Shown here: in pieces, positions 37,901-46,799 of the stretch
Numbering within the stretch: the stretch's first letter is position 1
How the letters are laid out: each line of letters begins with the position of its first letter
Source of the DNA: Micromonospora halotolerans
GTDB taxonomy: Bacteria > Actinomycetota > Actinomycetes > Mycobacteriales > Micromonosporaceae
DNA: 64,000 bases
NCBI RefSeq assembly: GCF_032108445.1
Contig: NZ_CP134876.1
Span: 5,394,001-5,458,000 of the forward strand
Direction of reading: 5' to 3'
Notes under the pieces: model-generated
Seen by the model: only the letters and a program-made list of their open reading frames with translations
What the model was told of the DNA's origin: nothing
Databases searched by the model: none
Position numbers and translations under genes: made by a program

Positions 37901-40381
37901 GTCGGCCGACGCCCGCTGCTGGGCGAGGAAGATCCGGAACACGGCGGCCTCGAGCGCGGGGGAGCGCTCCAGGTCGCCGACCCCGTAGTGGCCGAGCGCC
38001 TTGGCGAGCTTGGCCTGGAACGCGTTCGGCAGCCCGGCCCGCTCGATGTCGAGGCTCTGCAGGTAGGTGTGGAAGTACTCGCGGGCGCTCGGGACGTGGC
38101 CGTCGCCGTCCTCGCCGGTCGGCCGGTTGCGGCTCAGCTCGGCCAGGTCCGCGAAGACGTTGACGAGCTCGAGCTCCTCGGCCAGCGGCCGGTGGCCCTC
38201 CTCGGTGGCGGTCCGGCGGGCGACGAGGTAGTCGTCGATCACCCGGCGGTCGTTGTGCGGGTCGACGTCGAAGCCCAGCAGCAGGCCGCGCAGGTCCTCC
38301 TGGCCGCGAGCGGCCCGCGTGCGGGCCGGGACCTCAGCGGGCTCGACGGGCAGGTCCAGCTCGACGGCGGCAGCGGCCGGGGCGTCGGCGGCCTCGGCGT
38401 CCTCGTCGGCGACCGGCTCCAGCCGCAGCAACGGCGCCCCGGCCTCCACCTGGCTTCCCACGGAGACGGCGCACTCCTTCAGTCGCGCCCGGAACGGCGC
38501 CCGCAGCACCGTCTCCATCTTCATGGCCTCCAGCACGAGCACCGGCGCGCCCGCCTCGACCTCGGCGCCGACGGCCAGCGGGGTGGCCACGACCAGCGCC
38601 GGCATGGGGGAGCGGAGCACCCCGCCCTCGTCCCGGCTGACCCGGTGCGTGACGCCGTCCACCTCGACCAGGTGGATCGGACCGTGCGTGTCGGTGAGCA
38701 GGCGGTACCGGGCGCCGTTGACGACGATCTGCCCGGTGTGCCGGTCGAAGCGGTCCAGCTCGACGTCGGCCGTGCGGACGCCGCCGGCCGTCTCGATGCC
38801 GACCCGGAACCGGTGCGCCCCCACGCGGGCCACGCGCATCCGGTAGCCGACGCCGCGCAGCTTGAGGTCCAGCGGCCGGCCGCTGGAGTGCTGCACCTGC
38901 GGGCGGCCGCCGGCCGCCGTCGACAGCAGCCGCTGCCGCTCGACGCGCTCCTCCTCCTCGTACGCCTCGATGGCGGCGGCGGCCAGCGCGACGGCGGAGT
39001 GCCGGTGCGCGACGAGGCGGCCCTCGCCGCGGACCCGGTCGATCCAGCCGGTGTCCGCGCTGGCGTCGATGACCTCGGGCTGGTCGAGCAGGTCGAGCAC
39101 GAAGCTCTTGTTCGTCGCGCCGCCCTCGATGATCACCGTGGTGTTCGCCATGGCCCGGCGCAGCCGGCCGAGCGCCTCGTCGCGGTCGCGGCCGTAGGCG
39201 ATGATCTTCGCGATCATCGAGTCGAAGTCGGCGGGAATGGTGTCGCCCTCGCTGACGCCGGTGTCCACCCGGATGCCCGGCCCGGCGGGCAGGTCCAGGC
39301 GGGCGATGCGACCGGGGGAGGGCGCGAAGTCGCGGTCCGGGTCCTCGGCGTTCAGCCGGGCCTCGATGGCGTGGCCCCGCTCCACGGGCGGCTCGCCGTC
39401 GAGGCGCCCGCCCGCGGCCACGTGCAGCTGCGCCTTGACCAGGTCGAACCCGGTGGTGGACTCGGTGATCGGGTGCTCCACCTGCAGGCGCGTGTTGACC
39501 TCCAGGAACGCGAACAGCCGGTCGCCGGGGTGGTAGAGGAACTCGACGGTCGCCGCGCCCCGGTAACCGACCGCCACGGCCAGCCGTTCGGCCGACGCCT
39601 TGAGCTCCGCGGCCTGCGCCGGGCTGAGCACCGGCGACGCCGACTCCTCGATGACCTTCTGGTTGCGCCGCTGCACCGAGCAGTCCCGGACCCCCAGCGC
39701 CCACGCGGTGCCCTGGCCGTCGGCGATCACCTGGACCTCGACGTGCCGGGCGCCGGTGACCAGGCGCTCCAGGAACACGATGCCGCTGCCGAACGCCCGC
39801 GCCGCCTCCTGGCTGGTGCGCTCGTACGCGTCGACCAGCTCGGCCTCGTTCGTGACCACGCGGATGCCGCGCCCGCCGCCGCCGGCGGTGGCCTTCAGCA
39901 TCAGCGGGTAGCCGATCTCGGCCGCCGCCGTCCGGGCGGCGTCCAGGGTCTCCACCGCGCCGCGGCTCCACGGCGCGACCGGCACGCCGACCTCCTCGGC
40001 GATCAGCTTCGCACCGATCTTGTCGCCGAGCTGGCGCATGGCGTCCGGGCTCGGCCCGACGAAGGTGACCCCGACCTTCTCGCACAGCTCGGCGAACGCC
40101 GGGTCCTCGGCCACGAAGCCCCAGCCGACCCAGGCGGCGTCCGCCCGGGTCTCCACCAACGCGCGCTCCAGCACCGTCAGGTTCAGGTACGGGCGCGCGG
40201 ACGCGGGACCGAGATCGTAGGCGAGGTCCGCCTCCCGCACGAACGTGGCGTCCCGGTCGACGTCGGTGTGCAGGGCGACGGTCTCGATCCGGGTCCCGGT
40301 CTCCGCGGCCAGCTCCCGGACGGCGTGGATGAGCCGCATCGCGGCCTCCCCACGGTTGACGATGGCGATACGGCTGAACAC
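34922..40381 (-). CDS. Single-chain acyl-CoA carboxylase (biotin carboxylase-BCCP-carboxyltransferase)
   Basis: A 1819-residue biotin-dependent carboxylase that should make malonyl- or methylmalonyl-CoA from acetyl- or propionyl-CoA. The biotin carboxylase module (about 1-450) has MFSRIAIVNRGEAAMR, the ATP-grasp glycine loop KATAGGGGRGIRVV and VEVNTRLQVEHPITE. The biotinyl domain carries EAMKMET with Lys621. A linker region of about 600 residues follows. The carboxyltransferase (about 1280-1819) contains GARISMTSGTENMDW, GINVGAQPYWNAEA and PRRGFPPTDGPDTYTAGTLF. Most bacterial enzymes split these parts, so this resembles eukaryotic ACC in layout. GTG 40381 is preceded by GGAGGGG. It is transcribed alone. 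Confidence 0.93.
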   Translation of the reverse strand: MFSRIAIVNRGEAAMRLIHAVRELAAETGTRIETVALHTDVDRDATFVREADLAYDLGPASARPYLNLTVLERALVETRADAAWVGWGFVAEDPAFAELCEKVGVTFVGPSPDAMRQLGDKIGAKLIAEEVGVPVAPWSRGAVETLDAARTAAAEIGYPLMLKATAGGGGRGIRVVTNEAELVDAYERTSQEAARAFGSGIVFLERLVTGARHVEVQVIADGQGTAWALGVRDCSVQRRNQKVIEESASPVLSPAQAAELKASAERLAVAVGYRGAATVEFLYHPGDRLFAFLEVNTRLQVEHPITESTTGFDLVKAQLHVAAGGRLDGEPPVERGHAIEARLNAEDPDRDFAPSPGRIARLDLPAGPGIRVDTGVSEGDTIPADFDSMIAKIIAYGRDRDEALGRLRRAMANTTVIIEGGATNKSFVLDLLDQPEVIDASADTGWIDRVRGEGRLVAHRHSAVALAAAAIEAYEEEERVERQRLLSTAAGGRPQVQHSSGRPLDLKLRGVGYRMRVARVGAHRFRVGIETAGGVRTADVELDRFDRHTGQIVVNGARYRLLTDTHGPIHLVEVDGVTHRVSRDEGGVLRSPMPALVVATPLAVGAEVEAGAPVLVLEAMKMETVLRAPFRARLKECAVSVGSQVEAGAPLLRLEPVADEDAEAADAPAAAAVELDLPVEPAEVPARTRAARGQEDLRGLLLGFDVDPHNDRRVIDDYLVARRTATEEGHRPLAEELELVNVFADLAELSRNRPTGEDGDGHVPSAREYFHTYLQSLDIERAGLPNAFQAKLAKALGHYGVGDLERSPALEAAVFRIFLAQQRASADATVIATLLRSWLREPPPDDSLREPAGLALERLVAATQVRFPVVADLARGVVFAWFAQPLLRRNRARVYAEVRRHLRHLDAHPDAPDRGDRVAEMVRSTEPLVRLLGQRLVRDHLDNAVMLEVLTRRYYGNKGLTGVGTREVAGCTFVVAERADSRVVSAAVRFDALGGALRGLVELASGPDPIDADIYLAWEDQPEDFDGLAAALHEVIEAHPLPPQVRRVTTTVAGRAGAVMHHHFTFRPSGGGMAEERLIRGLHPYIAQRMQLERLHKFDLTRLPSSDEEVYLFQCVARENPSDQRLVAFAQVRDLTALREHDGRLVALPTTEDTVAACLDSIRRAQSQRPAKTRFQTNRIVIYVWPPSELTREEMEMIAGRVRPTTAGAGLEEILFIARQRDRRTGELTKIAVRISFNATGGAELSVGEPPVEPVEPLDDYRLKVLRASSRNTVYPYELTGLLGDFVEHDLDDRHALVPVDRPRGRNTAAIVAGVVTTPTPRHPQGVTRVVLLGDPTKALGALSEPECRRVIAALDLAERMGVPLEWYALSAGARISMTSGTENMDWVAAALKRIVEFTQDGGEINIVVAGINVGAQPYWNAEATMLMHTRGVLVMTPDSAMVLTGKQSLDFSGGVSAEDNFGIGGYDRVMGPNGQAQYWAPDLPGARDVLMAHYDHTYVAPGESAPRRATTSDPVDRDISDFPHTVAGSDFTTVGEIFSTAANPDRKKPFDIRTVMRALADQDHPVLERWAGMADAETAVVQDVHLGGIPVCLLGIESRSVPRRGFPPTDGPDTYTAGTLFPRSSKKAARAINAASGNRPLVVLANLSGFDGSPESMRKLQLEYGAEIGRAIVNFRGPIVFCVISRYHGGAFVVFSKALNPKMTVLALEGSFASVLGGAPAAAVVFSGDVNARTAADPRVRDLEARVAAAAGADRAALTAELDELRSSVRAEKVGEVATEFDRVHSIQRAVEVGSVDAVIRAAELRPRVIEAIEAHLR

Positions 40382-40537
40382 CCGACCGACCCCTCCGTTG
40401 GACCCACGATGTACGCGCCGCGAGGCGACGGCCCCCGGCAGTGATCACCTTTCCGTCTGCGGGCGGGCGGCGCCATGTCGTAACCGCCGAAGCCTGGGCG
40501 GCGCCAGTTGTAGGAACCGAACAAAAGTTTTTGGCGG

Positions 40538-41338
40538 TCAGGGGGTGTCGCGGCGCTGGAACATCATCAACCCGGCGACGACCGCCGCGGCGGCGTACAG
40601 GGACAGGACGCCGAGCCCGGCCCAGGGACCGATGTGCGCGGCGGCGAGGTCGCGCGTCGACTGGATGCTCAGGCCGGCGTCCATGGGGGCGAACCGGTGG
40701 ATGCGGTGCTGCCAGGTCGGGTCGGTGACGAACATGGCGACAACGGGCGAGCCGTAGAGCAGGGCCAGCGCCGCCGTCAGCGCACCGGCGGTGTCGCGCA
40801 GGAGCAGCCCGAGCCCCGCCGCCAGCAGGGTGACGAGCCCGGTGTAGAGCACCGTGCCGAGGGCCGCCCGCCGGGTGAGGTCGTCGGCCAGCGACAGCGC
40901 CGGGAAGCCGTGCGCCGGGTCGAACCCGTTGCCGGGCAGCATCGTCCGGCCGGCCGCCAGGGACCCGGCGGCCAGCAGCGCCCCGGCGGTCGTCCCGAGG
41001 ACGGCCAGGGCGCCGAGCTTGCCCAGCACCACCAGGAACCGGCGTGGCACGGCCGTGAGCGTCGGCTGGATCGTCCCCGTGCTGTACTCCGCCGTCACCG
41101 CCAGGACCGCGAGGACCACGATCCCCACCTGGCCAAGGCGGACGCCCCCCAGCGCCAGCTTCGTGAGGTCGGGGGCGCAGGGCGGACCGCAGTGCGCGTG
41201 GTCCAGCGATCCGGTGACCGCGAACCCGACGCCCACCGTGCCGGCGACGGTGAGCAGCACCAGCCAGCCGGTGCTCGGCAGGGTCCTCAGCTTCGTCCAC
41301 TCCGCCCGCAGGGCCCGGAGGGGCCGCCCCGCCGTCAC
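40538..41338 (-). CDS. ABC-2 type transporter permease
   Basis: A 266-residue membrane protein with six predicted segments. The opening LRAEWTKLRTLPSTGWLVLL and the region VTAEYSTGTIQPTLTAVPRR are hallmarks of ABC-2 permeases in actinobacterial export systems of drugs or peptides. Its GTG start overlaps the stop of the upstream permease (GTGA), so it is co-translated. It is the last gene of the ATPase-permease-permease operon. Confidence 0.85.
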   Translation of the reverse strand: MTAGRPLRALRAEWTKLRTLPSTGWLVLLTVAGTVGVGFAVTGSLDHAHCGPPCAPDLTKLALGGVRLGQVGIVVLAVLAVTAEYSTGTIQPTLTAVPRRFLVVLGKLGALAVLGTTAGALLAAGSLAAGRTMLPGNGFDPAHGFPALSLADDLTRRAALGTVLYTGLVTLLAAGLGLLLRDTAGALTAALALLYGSPVVAMFVTDPTWQHRIHRFAPMDAGLSIQSTRDLAAAHIGPWAGLGVLSLYAAAAVVAGLMMFQRRDTP

Positions 41339-42840
41339 GCGTCCCGCCGGCGCAGCTGCCACCAGGCGAGCCCGAGGGTGAGAGCGACCCACGCCGCGAC
41401 CACACCGATCCCGGCCCACGGCCCGATCAGGGCCCACGGCTCGGCGAGCGTGACCGTCGGCGGTTTCGCCCGTTGGGTGGCCATGCCGCCCGCCAGCGTC
41501 GTGTACATGAGCCATCTCGGTGAGGTGCCCGGCAGGATCATGCCGACGATCAGCGGTCCGAGCACGAGGAGGACCGTGATCGTGATCGCGGCAGCGCTGT
41601 GCCGCAGCAGCACGCCGACGGCGAGGCCGACCACGGCGACACCGGCCAGGAACGCGGCGGTCAGCAGCAGCGCCCGCAGCACCGGAGGGTCGGTGAGGGA
41701 CGGCCGGGGGAAGGCCGGCGTCGTGAAGCCGTGCTCGCGCAGGGCCGGGACGGCGAGCACGAACGAGCCGACCGCGCCCACCAGCCCCACGAGGAACGAG
41801 GTGGCGCCGAGGACGATCGCCTTCGCGGCGAGCACCCGGCCCCGGCGCGGGGTCGCGGCGAACGTCGTCCGGATCATGCCCCGCCGGTACTCCGACGTGG
41901 CGCAGAGGACCCCGATCGCGATGAGGGCCATGAGCCCGGCGATGACGCCGACCAGCGCGATCTCGACCATGTCGTCGTCCGGCGGGCGCGGGCCGACGGT
42001 GCCGGTGCCCACCACGGTGTAGCCGCCGCCGGTCTCGGTGACCTGGCCGCCGGCGCGGACGCCGCCCTTCCCGTCGAGCCGGTCCGCGCGGCCGACCGCC
42101 TCGCCGTGCCAGGTGCCCTCCGAGCTGAGCCGCACGTTGTCGAACGAGGCCCGGGCGCTGGTCGGGCGATCGCCGACCGACGAGCTGCCGCCGCCGCGCG
42201 ACGTGTACACGGCCGCCGGCGACGAGACGTAGAAGCCGATCTCGACGGTGGACGGGAGGTTCTTCGGTGTCGCCGTACCGATCTTCTGCCACGTCGCGCC
42301 GTCGGCGGACTCGTACCCGGTGATCGCGGTGCCCGAGCGCACCAGTCGCAACCATCGGGCCCCGCCGGCCGCGCTGCCCCTGCGGTCCGCGTCGAAGTCC
42401 CACTGCAGGTGTACGCCCTGGCCGGCGGTCAGCATCAGCGAGGCGTACGACGAGCCGGGCCGGGTGCCGTCCTTGATCATGATGCCGGCCGCGGGCTGGG
42501 CGAACGGGCTCGGATCCGCGAGCCTGGTCATCCCGTCCAGGCCCGTCACCTCGCGCCCGAACGGTTCCGGTGCCAGCGAGGCGACCCGCACGGTGAGCGT
42601 CGCGTCGCCCGTGACCGGTTGGTGCACGAAGTAGAAGTCGTCGGCGACCGGCCCACCGTGCGGCCCGCTCACGAACTCGGCGTGCTCGTTGATGTTCGTC
42701 CTGCTGCTCGACGCGGCCAGGTAACTCAGGCCGACGGTCAACGCGGCCGCGCCGAGCAGCGTGACGACCCAGCGCCGCACCGAGCGCAGCTTGGTCCACT
42801 CGGCCAGTAGCAGGCCGGGGAACGACTCGCGGGCGGTCAC
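41335..42840 (-). CDS. ABC-2 permease with large extracytoplasmic DUF1349-like insert
   Basis: A 501-residue permease. The N-terminal part (LLLAEWTKLRSVRRWVVTLL) matches its partner. Between the first and second membrane segments lies an insert of about 230 residues (about 45-275), predicted outside the cell, resembling DUF1349/concanavalin-A-like lectin domains: FYFVHQPVTGDATLTVRVAS, GIMIKDGTRPGSSYASLML, VHLQWDFDAD, GYESADGATWQKIGTAT and SASFDNVRLSS-like ARASFDNVRLSS. The remaining membrane segments include CATSEYRRGMIRTTFAATPR. The domain may sense or bind a ligand. Start GTG overlaps the ATPase stop (GTGA). Confidence 0.82.
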   Translation of the reverse strand: MTARESFPGLLLAEWTKLRSVRRWVVTLLGAAALTVGLSYLAASSSRTNINEHAEFVSGPHGGPVADDFYFVHQPVTGDATLTVRVASLAPEPFGREVTGLDGMTRLADPSPFAQPAAGIMIKDGTRPGSSYASLMLTAGQGVHLQWDFDADRRGSAAGGARWLRLVRSGTAITGYESADGATWQKIGTATPKNLPSTVEIGFYVSSPAAVYTSRGGGSSSVGDRPTSARASFDNVRLSSEGTWHGEAVGRADRLDGKGGVRAGGQVTETGGGYTVVGTGTVGPRPPDDDMVEIALVGVIAGLMALIAIGVLCATSEYRRGMIRTTFAATPRRGRVLAAKAIVLGATSFLVGLVGAVGSFVLAVPALREHGFTTPAFPRPSLTDPPVLRALLLTAAFLAGVAVVGLAVGVLLRHSAAAITITVLLVLGPLIVGMILPGTSPRWLMYTTLAGGMATQRAKPPTVTLAEPWALIGPWAGIGVVAAWVALTLGLAWWQLRRRDA

Positions 42841-43781
42841 CGCACGCTCCCCTCGGTCGTCGGCGCCCCGGTTTCCGGCGCGAACTCGATGGCGCCGCGC
42901 GTCAGGTCCATGTACGCCTCCTCCAGGGAGGCCCGGTGCCGGCGCAGCTCCGAGAACGCAACGGCGGACCCGGTCAGCAGCGCCGCCACCCGGTCGCCGG
43001 CCAGCCCGTCGACGACGACGGTGTCCGGACCGGCCACGGTGACGGTCGCGCCGCCGTTGGCCAGCACGGTCGTCGCCTCGGCCCGCTGCGTGGTGGTGAC
43101 CTCGACGCGGTCCCGGGACGCGGCGGCCAGCAGGGCGGCCACGCTCGTGTCGGCGATCAGGCGGCCGCGGCCGACCGCGATCAGATGGTCGGCGGTGTCC
43201 TCCAGCTCGCTCATCAGGTGACTGGAGACCAGGACCGCCCGTCCCTCGGCGGCCAGGGACCGCATCAGGCCCCGGATCCACACGATGCCGTCCGGATCGA
43301 GGCCGTTGACCGGCTCGTCGAACATCAGCACCGGCGGGTCGCCGAGCAGGGCGGCGGCGATGCCCAGCCGCTGCCGCATGCCCAGCGAGAACCCCCCGGC
43401 CCGGCGGCGGGCGGCCGAGGCCAGGCCCACCTGGTCGAGCACCTCGGCGACCCGGCGCCGGCCGATGCCGTTGCTGTGGGCCAGCCAGAGCAGGTGGTCG
43501 CGGGCGCGCCGGCCGGGGTGCACCGCCGAGGCGTCGAGGAGCGCACCGACCTGGGTCAGCGGCGTCCGCAGCGACCGGTAGGGACGGCCGCTGACCAGGG
43601 CCTTGCCCCCGTCCGGCGCGTCGAGTCCGAGGATCAGCCGCATCGTCGTCGACTTCCCGGCCCCGTTCGGCCCGACGAAACCGGTCACCTCGCCCGCCCG
43701 GACGGTGAACGACAGCCCGTCCACCGCGACGGTGGCGCGGTAGCGCTTCTGGAGGGCGCGTACCTCGATCGTGGGTTCCAT
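42837..43781 (-). CDS. ABC-2 transporter ATP-binding protein
   Basis: A 314-residue ATPase with Walker A GPNGAGKST, signature FSLGMRQRLGIAAAL, Walker B PVLMFDEPVNGLD and switch His in LVSSHLMSEL. The C-terminal domain of about 100 residues matches drug/peptide exporter ATPases. It drives export with the two downstream permeases. TAGCGT (43794-43789, minus strand) ends 7 nt before ATG 43781, giving a leaderless start. It is divergent from the two-component system, which probably controls it. Confidence 0.93.
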   Translation of the reverse strand: MEPTIEVRALQKRYRATVAVDGLSFTVRAGEVTGFVGPNGAGKSTTMRLILGLDAPDGGKALVSGRPYRSLRTPLTQVGALLDASAVHPGRRARDHLLWLAHSNGIGRRRVAEVLDQVGLASAARRRAGGFSLGMRQRLGIAAALLGDPPVLMFDEPVNGLDPDGIVWIRGLMRSLAAEGRAVLVSSHLMSELEDTADHLIAVGRGRLIADTSVAALLAAASRDRVEVTTTQRAEATTVLANGGATVTVAGPDTVVVDGLAGDRVAALLTGSAVAFSELRRHRASLEEAYMDLTRGAIEFAPETGAPTTEGSVR

Positions 43782-43925
43782 GCCAGGGACGCTAGGCGGC
43801 GGTGACCGCCCGGCGCGTCACGGCGCCGAGGGGTTTTCGGCCGGTGCCCGCCTCCCTCGTGCGGGGGAGGCCGGGTCCCCGCCGGGGGGACGACACCGGG
43901 GTCGCGGCCGGTGAGAATGGCGGGC

Positions 43926-45047
43926 GTGAAGGGGATCGGGCCGGCCTCCGCCACGGCCGCCCTCGGCGCCGTGGCGGTGCTCGAGGCGATGGCGGGCGCC
44001 TACCACCGCCGGCCGACCGCGATCGCGGTTCTCCTCGCGCTCGCCGTGGTCGCCCCCGTCGCCCTGGTCCGGCTCTGGCCCGCGACGGCGGCCGTCCTGT
44101 CCGCCGCGGCGGCGCTCTCCGGCCTGCTGATCTCCTATCCGGTCACCGTGGCCGGGGCCACCGCGCTGGCGGTGCTCTACGGGATCGCCGGCCACCGGCG
44201 TCCACTGAGCACGGTCGGCGCCCTGGTCCTTCCCCTCGCCGCGTACGCGGCCGCGCCGCTGTCGGGCGACCGGCCGGGCGGGCGGTCCCTGGCCCTGCTC
44301 CTGCTGGCCGTCGCGGTGGTGGCGACGGCCACCGGGGCGGCGGTGCGACTGCGGGACGAGCGGCGTCGCCGCCGGGCCGACGAGCAGTCGTCGGCGGCGA
44401 CGCTGATGGAGTACGCGGCCCGCGGTGAACGGGCCCGCATCGCGCGGGAACTCCACGACGTGGTGGCGCACCACATCACCATGATCGCCCTGCAGGCCGA
44501 GGCGGCCCGCCTCGCGACACCGGGTCTGCCCCCGGAGGGGGCCCGACGGCTGACCGCCATCGGGGACACCGCGCGGGTCGCGCTGACGGAGATGCGGCGT
44601 CTGCTGGGCGTGCTCCGGGAGGACGTGGACGCCGAGCCGACCCGTCGCCCTCAACCCGGGCTCCGCGAGCTCAACGCCCTCCTCGACGAGGTACGCGACG
44701 CGGCGGTGGGCAGTGGCGTACGCCTGATCGTGAGCGGCTCGGTCGAGCCCCTCGATCCCGGCGTCGAGTTGACGGCGTACCGCATCGTGCAGGAGGCGCT
44801 GACGAACGCCCGCCGCCACGCCCCCGGCGCGGCCGTCGACGTCGAGCTGCACTACCGCGGCGAGGACCTCAGCGTGCGGGTCTACGACAACGGCCCCGGC
44901 CCCGCCCCGGCCGGCGACCGCGGGCACGGGCTGGCCGGGATGCGGGAACGGGCGGCCATGGTCGGTGGCCAGGTCACGGCCGGCGCCGCACCGGGCGCCG
45001 GATTCCTCGTCGAGGCCGTCCTGCCGACGAAGGGAGCCGTGCCGTGA
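43926..45047 (+). CDS. NarL-type sensor histidine kinase
   Basis: A 373-residue sensor kinase. Four to five closely spaced membrane helices fill residues 1-140 with no large extracellular loop, suggesting intramembrane sensing. The HisKA_3 box is [18 protein letters not shown] with phosphoacceptor His177. The HATPase motifs are [25 protein letters not shown] and [16 protein letters not shown] 43926 lies 7 nt after GAGAAT; ATG 43917 and GTG 43911 are alternatives. The gene overlaps the response regulator by 4 nt. Divergent orientation to the ABC exporter points to control of that transporter. Confidence 0.9.
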   Translation: MKGIGPASATAALGAVAVLEAMAGAYHRRPTAIAVLLALAVVAPVALVRLWPATAAVLSAAAALSGLLISYPVTVAGATALAVLYGIAGHRRPLSTVGALVLPLAAYAAAPLSGDRPGGRSLALLLLAVAVVATATGAAVRLRDERRRRRADEQSSAATLMEYAARGERARIARELHDVVAHHITMIALQAEAARLATPGLPPEGARRLTAIGDTARVALTEMRRLLGVLREDVDAEPTRRPQPGLRELNALLDEVRDAAVGSGVRLIVSGSVEPLDPGVELTAYRIVQEALTNARRHAPGAAVDVELHYRGEDLSVRVYDNGPGPAPAGDRGHGLAGMRERAAMVGGQVTAGAAPGAGFLVEAVLPTKGAVP

Positions 45048-45709
45048 CGGCCACCCGGATCGTCGTGGTCGACGACCAGGACGTCGTGCGTGCCGCCTTC
45101 GAGGTCCTGCTGGCGACCCAGCCCGACTTCACGGTCGTCGGCTCGGCCGCCGACGGCGGGCAGGCCGTGCGGATCTGCCGGCAGGTGCGCCCCGACGTGG
45201 TGCTCATGGACATCCGGATGCCGGGGATGGACGGCATCGAGGCCACCCGGCGGCTGCTCGCCGACCCGGAGCCGCCCCGGGTGCTGATGCTGACGACGTT
45301 CGACCTCGACGAGCACGTGTACGACGCGCTCGGCGCCGGGGCGAGCGGTTTCCTCCTGAAGGACGCGACCGCGGAGCGCCTGTTCGACGCCGTCCGGATC
45401 GTCGCCGCGGGGGGGGCGCTGCTCGCCCCGACGGTGACCCGGCGGCTCGTCGCCGAGTTCGCCCGGCTGCGGGTACGCCGCCGGGAACCGGACGCGGCGC
45501 TCCGCACGCTCACCTCCCGGGAGACCGAGGTGCTGCGGCTGATCGCCGAGGGACTGTCGAACCCGGAGATCGCCGCCCGGCTGGTCGTGGGGGAGGAGAC
45601 GGTGAAGTCCCACGTCAGCCGGGTGCTGGCCAAGCTCGGCCTGCGCGACCGCACCCAGGCCGTCGTCGTGGCGTACGAGTCCGGCCTGGTCGTCCCCGGG
45701 GACCGGTGA
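45044..45709 (+). CDS. NarL/LuxR-type response regulator
   Basis: A 221-residue response regulator. The receiver domain has the acidic pair Asp10-Asp11, phosphoacceptor Asp56 ([12 protein letters not shown]), Thr in LMLTTFD and Lys in [10 protein letters not shown]. The C-terminal LuxR-type HTH is [18 protein letters not shown] with [15 protein letters not shown]. It is encoded with the kinase in a GTGA overlap and probably activates or represses the divergent ABC exporter. It converges with the next gene 3 nt away. Confidence 0.94.
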   Translation: MTATRIVVVDDQDVVRAAFEVLLATQPDFTVVGSAADGGQAVRICRQVRPDVVLMDIRMPGMDGIEATRRLLADPEPPRVLMLTTFDLDEHVYDALGAGASGFLLKDATAERLFDAVRIVAAGGALLAPTVTRRLVAEFARLRVRRREPDAALRTLTSRETEVLRLIAEGLSNPEIAARLVVGEETVKSHVSRVLAKLGLRDRTQAVVVAYESGLVVPGDR

Positions 45710-45712
45710 CGG

Positions 45713-46762
45713 TCAGCGGGCGGCCAGGTGCTCGCGCACCCGTGGCGCGACCTCGGTGCCGAGCAGGCGGATGTTCTCCATGAGCACGGCGTGCGGCATG
45801 GGCCCCATGCCGTACTTCACGTCGAAGCGGGTGGCGTCGAGGGTGGTCATGGTCCGCGCGATGCGCGGGGCCACCGTGTCGGGCGAGCCCACGTAGAGCG
45901 AGCCGTACTCGACCTCGTGGTCGAAGTACGCGCGGGTGATCTCCGGGAAGCCCCGCTGCCGGCGGGCGTCCAGCATGAACGTCCGGTAGGTGGGCCAGTA
46001 CTCCTCCCGGGCCTGCTCGTCGGTCGCCGCGACGTGCCCGGGGGAGTGCACCCCGATCGGCAGCGGACCGTGGCCCGCCTGCTCGGTGGCCGCCCGGTAG
46101 AGCGTGGAGAGGCGGGCGAAGCGCGCCGGATTGCCGCCGATGATGGCGAGCATCAGTCCGAGGCCGTGCCGGGCGGCCCGCACGACCGAGGCCGGGTTCC
46201 CGCCGACGCCCACCCAGGTCGGCAACGCGCCGCCGGCCGTACGCGGATAGACCGGCAGCCCCGGCAGGGCCGCCCGGGTGGTTCCGGACCAGGTGACCGG
46301 CTCCTCCGCGCGCAGCCGCGCGAACAGCTCCAGCTTCTCCTCGAACAGCCGGTCGTAGTCGGCCAGGTCGAACCCGAACAGCGGGAACGACTCGGTGCTG
46401 GAGCCGCGGCCCAGGATCACCTCGGCCCGGCCGGCGGAGAGCGCGTCCAGGGTCGCGTACCGCTGGTAGACGCGCACCGGGTCGTCCGAGCTCAGCACCG
46501 TGACGGCGGACCCCAGCCGGATCCGGGTGGTACGGGCGGCGATCGCGGCCAGCACCAGGTCGGGCGCGGACAGCGGCATCTCCTCGATGTGGTGCTCGCC
46601 CAGCCCGAAGAAGTCGAGCCCCGACTCCTCCGCGAGCACCCCCTCCGCGACCAGTTCGCGGATGTTCTGCGGCTGGCTCAGGAGCCGGCCGTCCGCGCCC
46701 AGCGTCATCTCGCCGAAGCTGTCGACCCCGATGACCGCCGGCCGCCCGTCGCGCATCTCCAT
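45713..46762 (-). CDS. Luciferase-like monooxygenase (LLM) family flavoenzyme 1
   Basis: A 349-residue LLM-fold protein using FMN or F420. Conserved stretches are VDSFGEMTLGADGRLL, GLDFFGLGEHHIEE, RIRLGSAVTVLSSDDPVRV, AEVILGRGSSTESFPLFG and GVHSPGHVAATDEQARE. It is a clear paralogue of the protein at 47567-48613, with the same motifs in the same order. Substrate unknown. ATG 46762 is chosen; GTG 46768 and ATG 46756 are alternatives without a decisive ribosome site. It diverges from the reductase/LLM operon across an interlocked pair of promoters and operators. Confidence 0.88.
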   Translation of the reverse strand: MEMRDGRPAVIGVDSFGEMTLGADGRLLSQPQNIRELVAEGVLAEESGLDFFGLGEHHIEEMPLSAPDLVLAAIAARTTRIRLGSAVTVLSSDDPVRVYQRYATLDALSAGRAEVILGRGSSTESFPLFGFDLADYDRLFEEKLELFARLRAEEPVTWSGTTRAALPGLPVYPRTAGGALPTWVGVGGNPASVVRAARHGLGLMLAIIGGNPARFARLSTLYRAATEQAGHGPLPIGVHSPGHVAATDEQAREEYWPTYRTFMLDARRQRGFPEITRAYFDHEVEYGSLYVGSPDTVAPRIARTMTTLDATRFDVKYGMGPMPHAVLMENIRLLGTEVAPRVREHLAAR

Positions 46763-46799
46763 CGTCACCACGCCCCCGAGACCGTGTGATCGAGATTTC

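Noticed and set aside
34877..40444. 1855-codon plus-strand open frame opposite the carboxylase gene
   Set aside because: Its translation is low-complexity Arg/Gly/His/Val-rich sequence with no domain. It mirrors the GC-rich carboxylase codons and disappears as a candidate once the real gene is placed.
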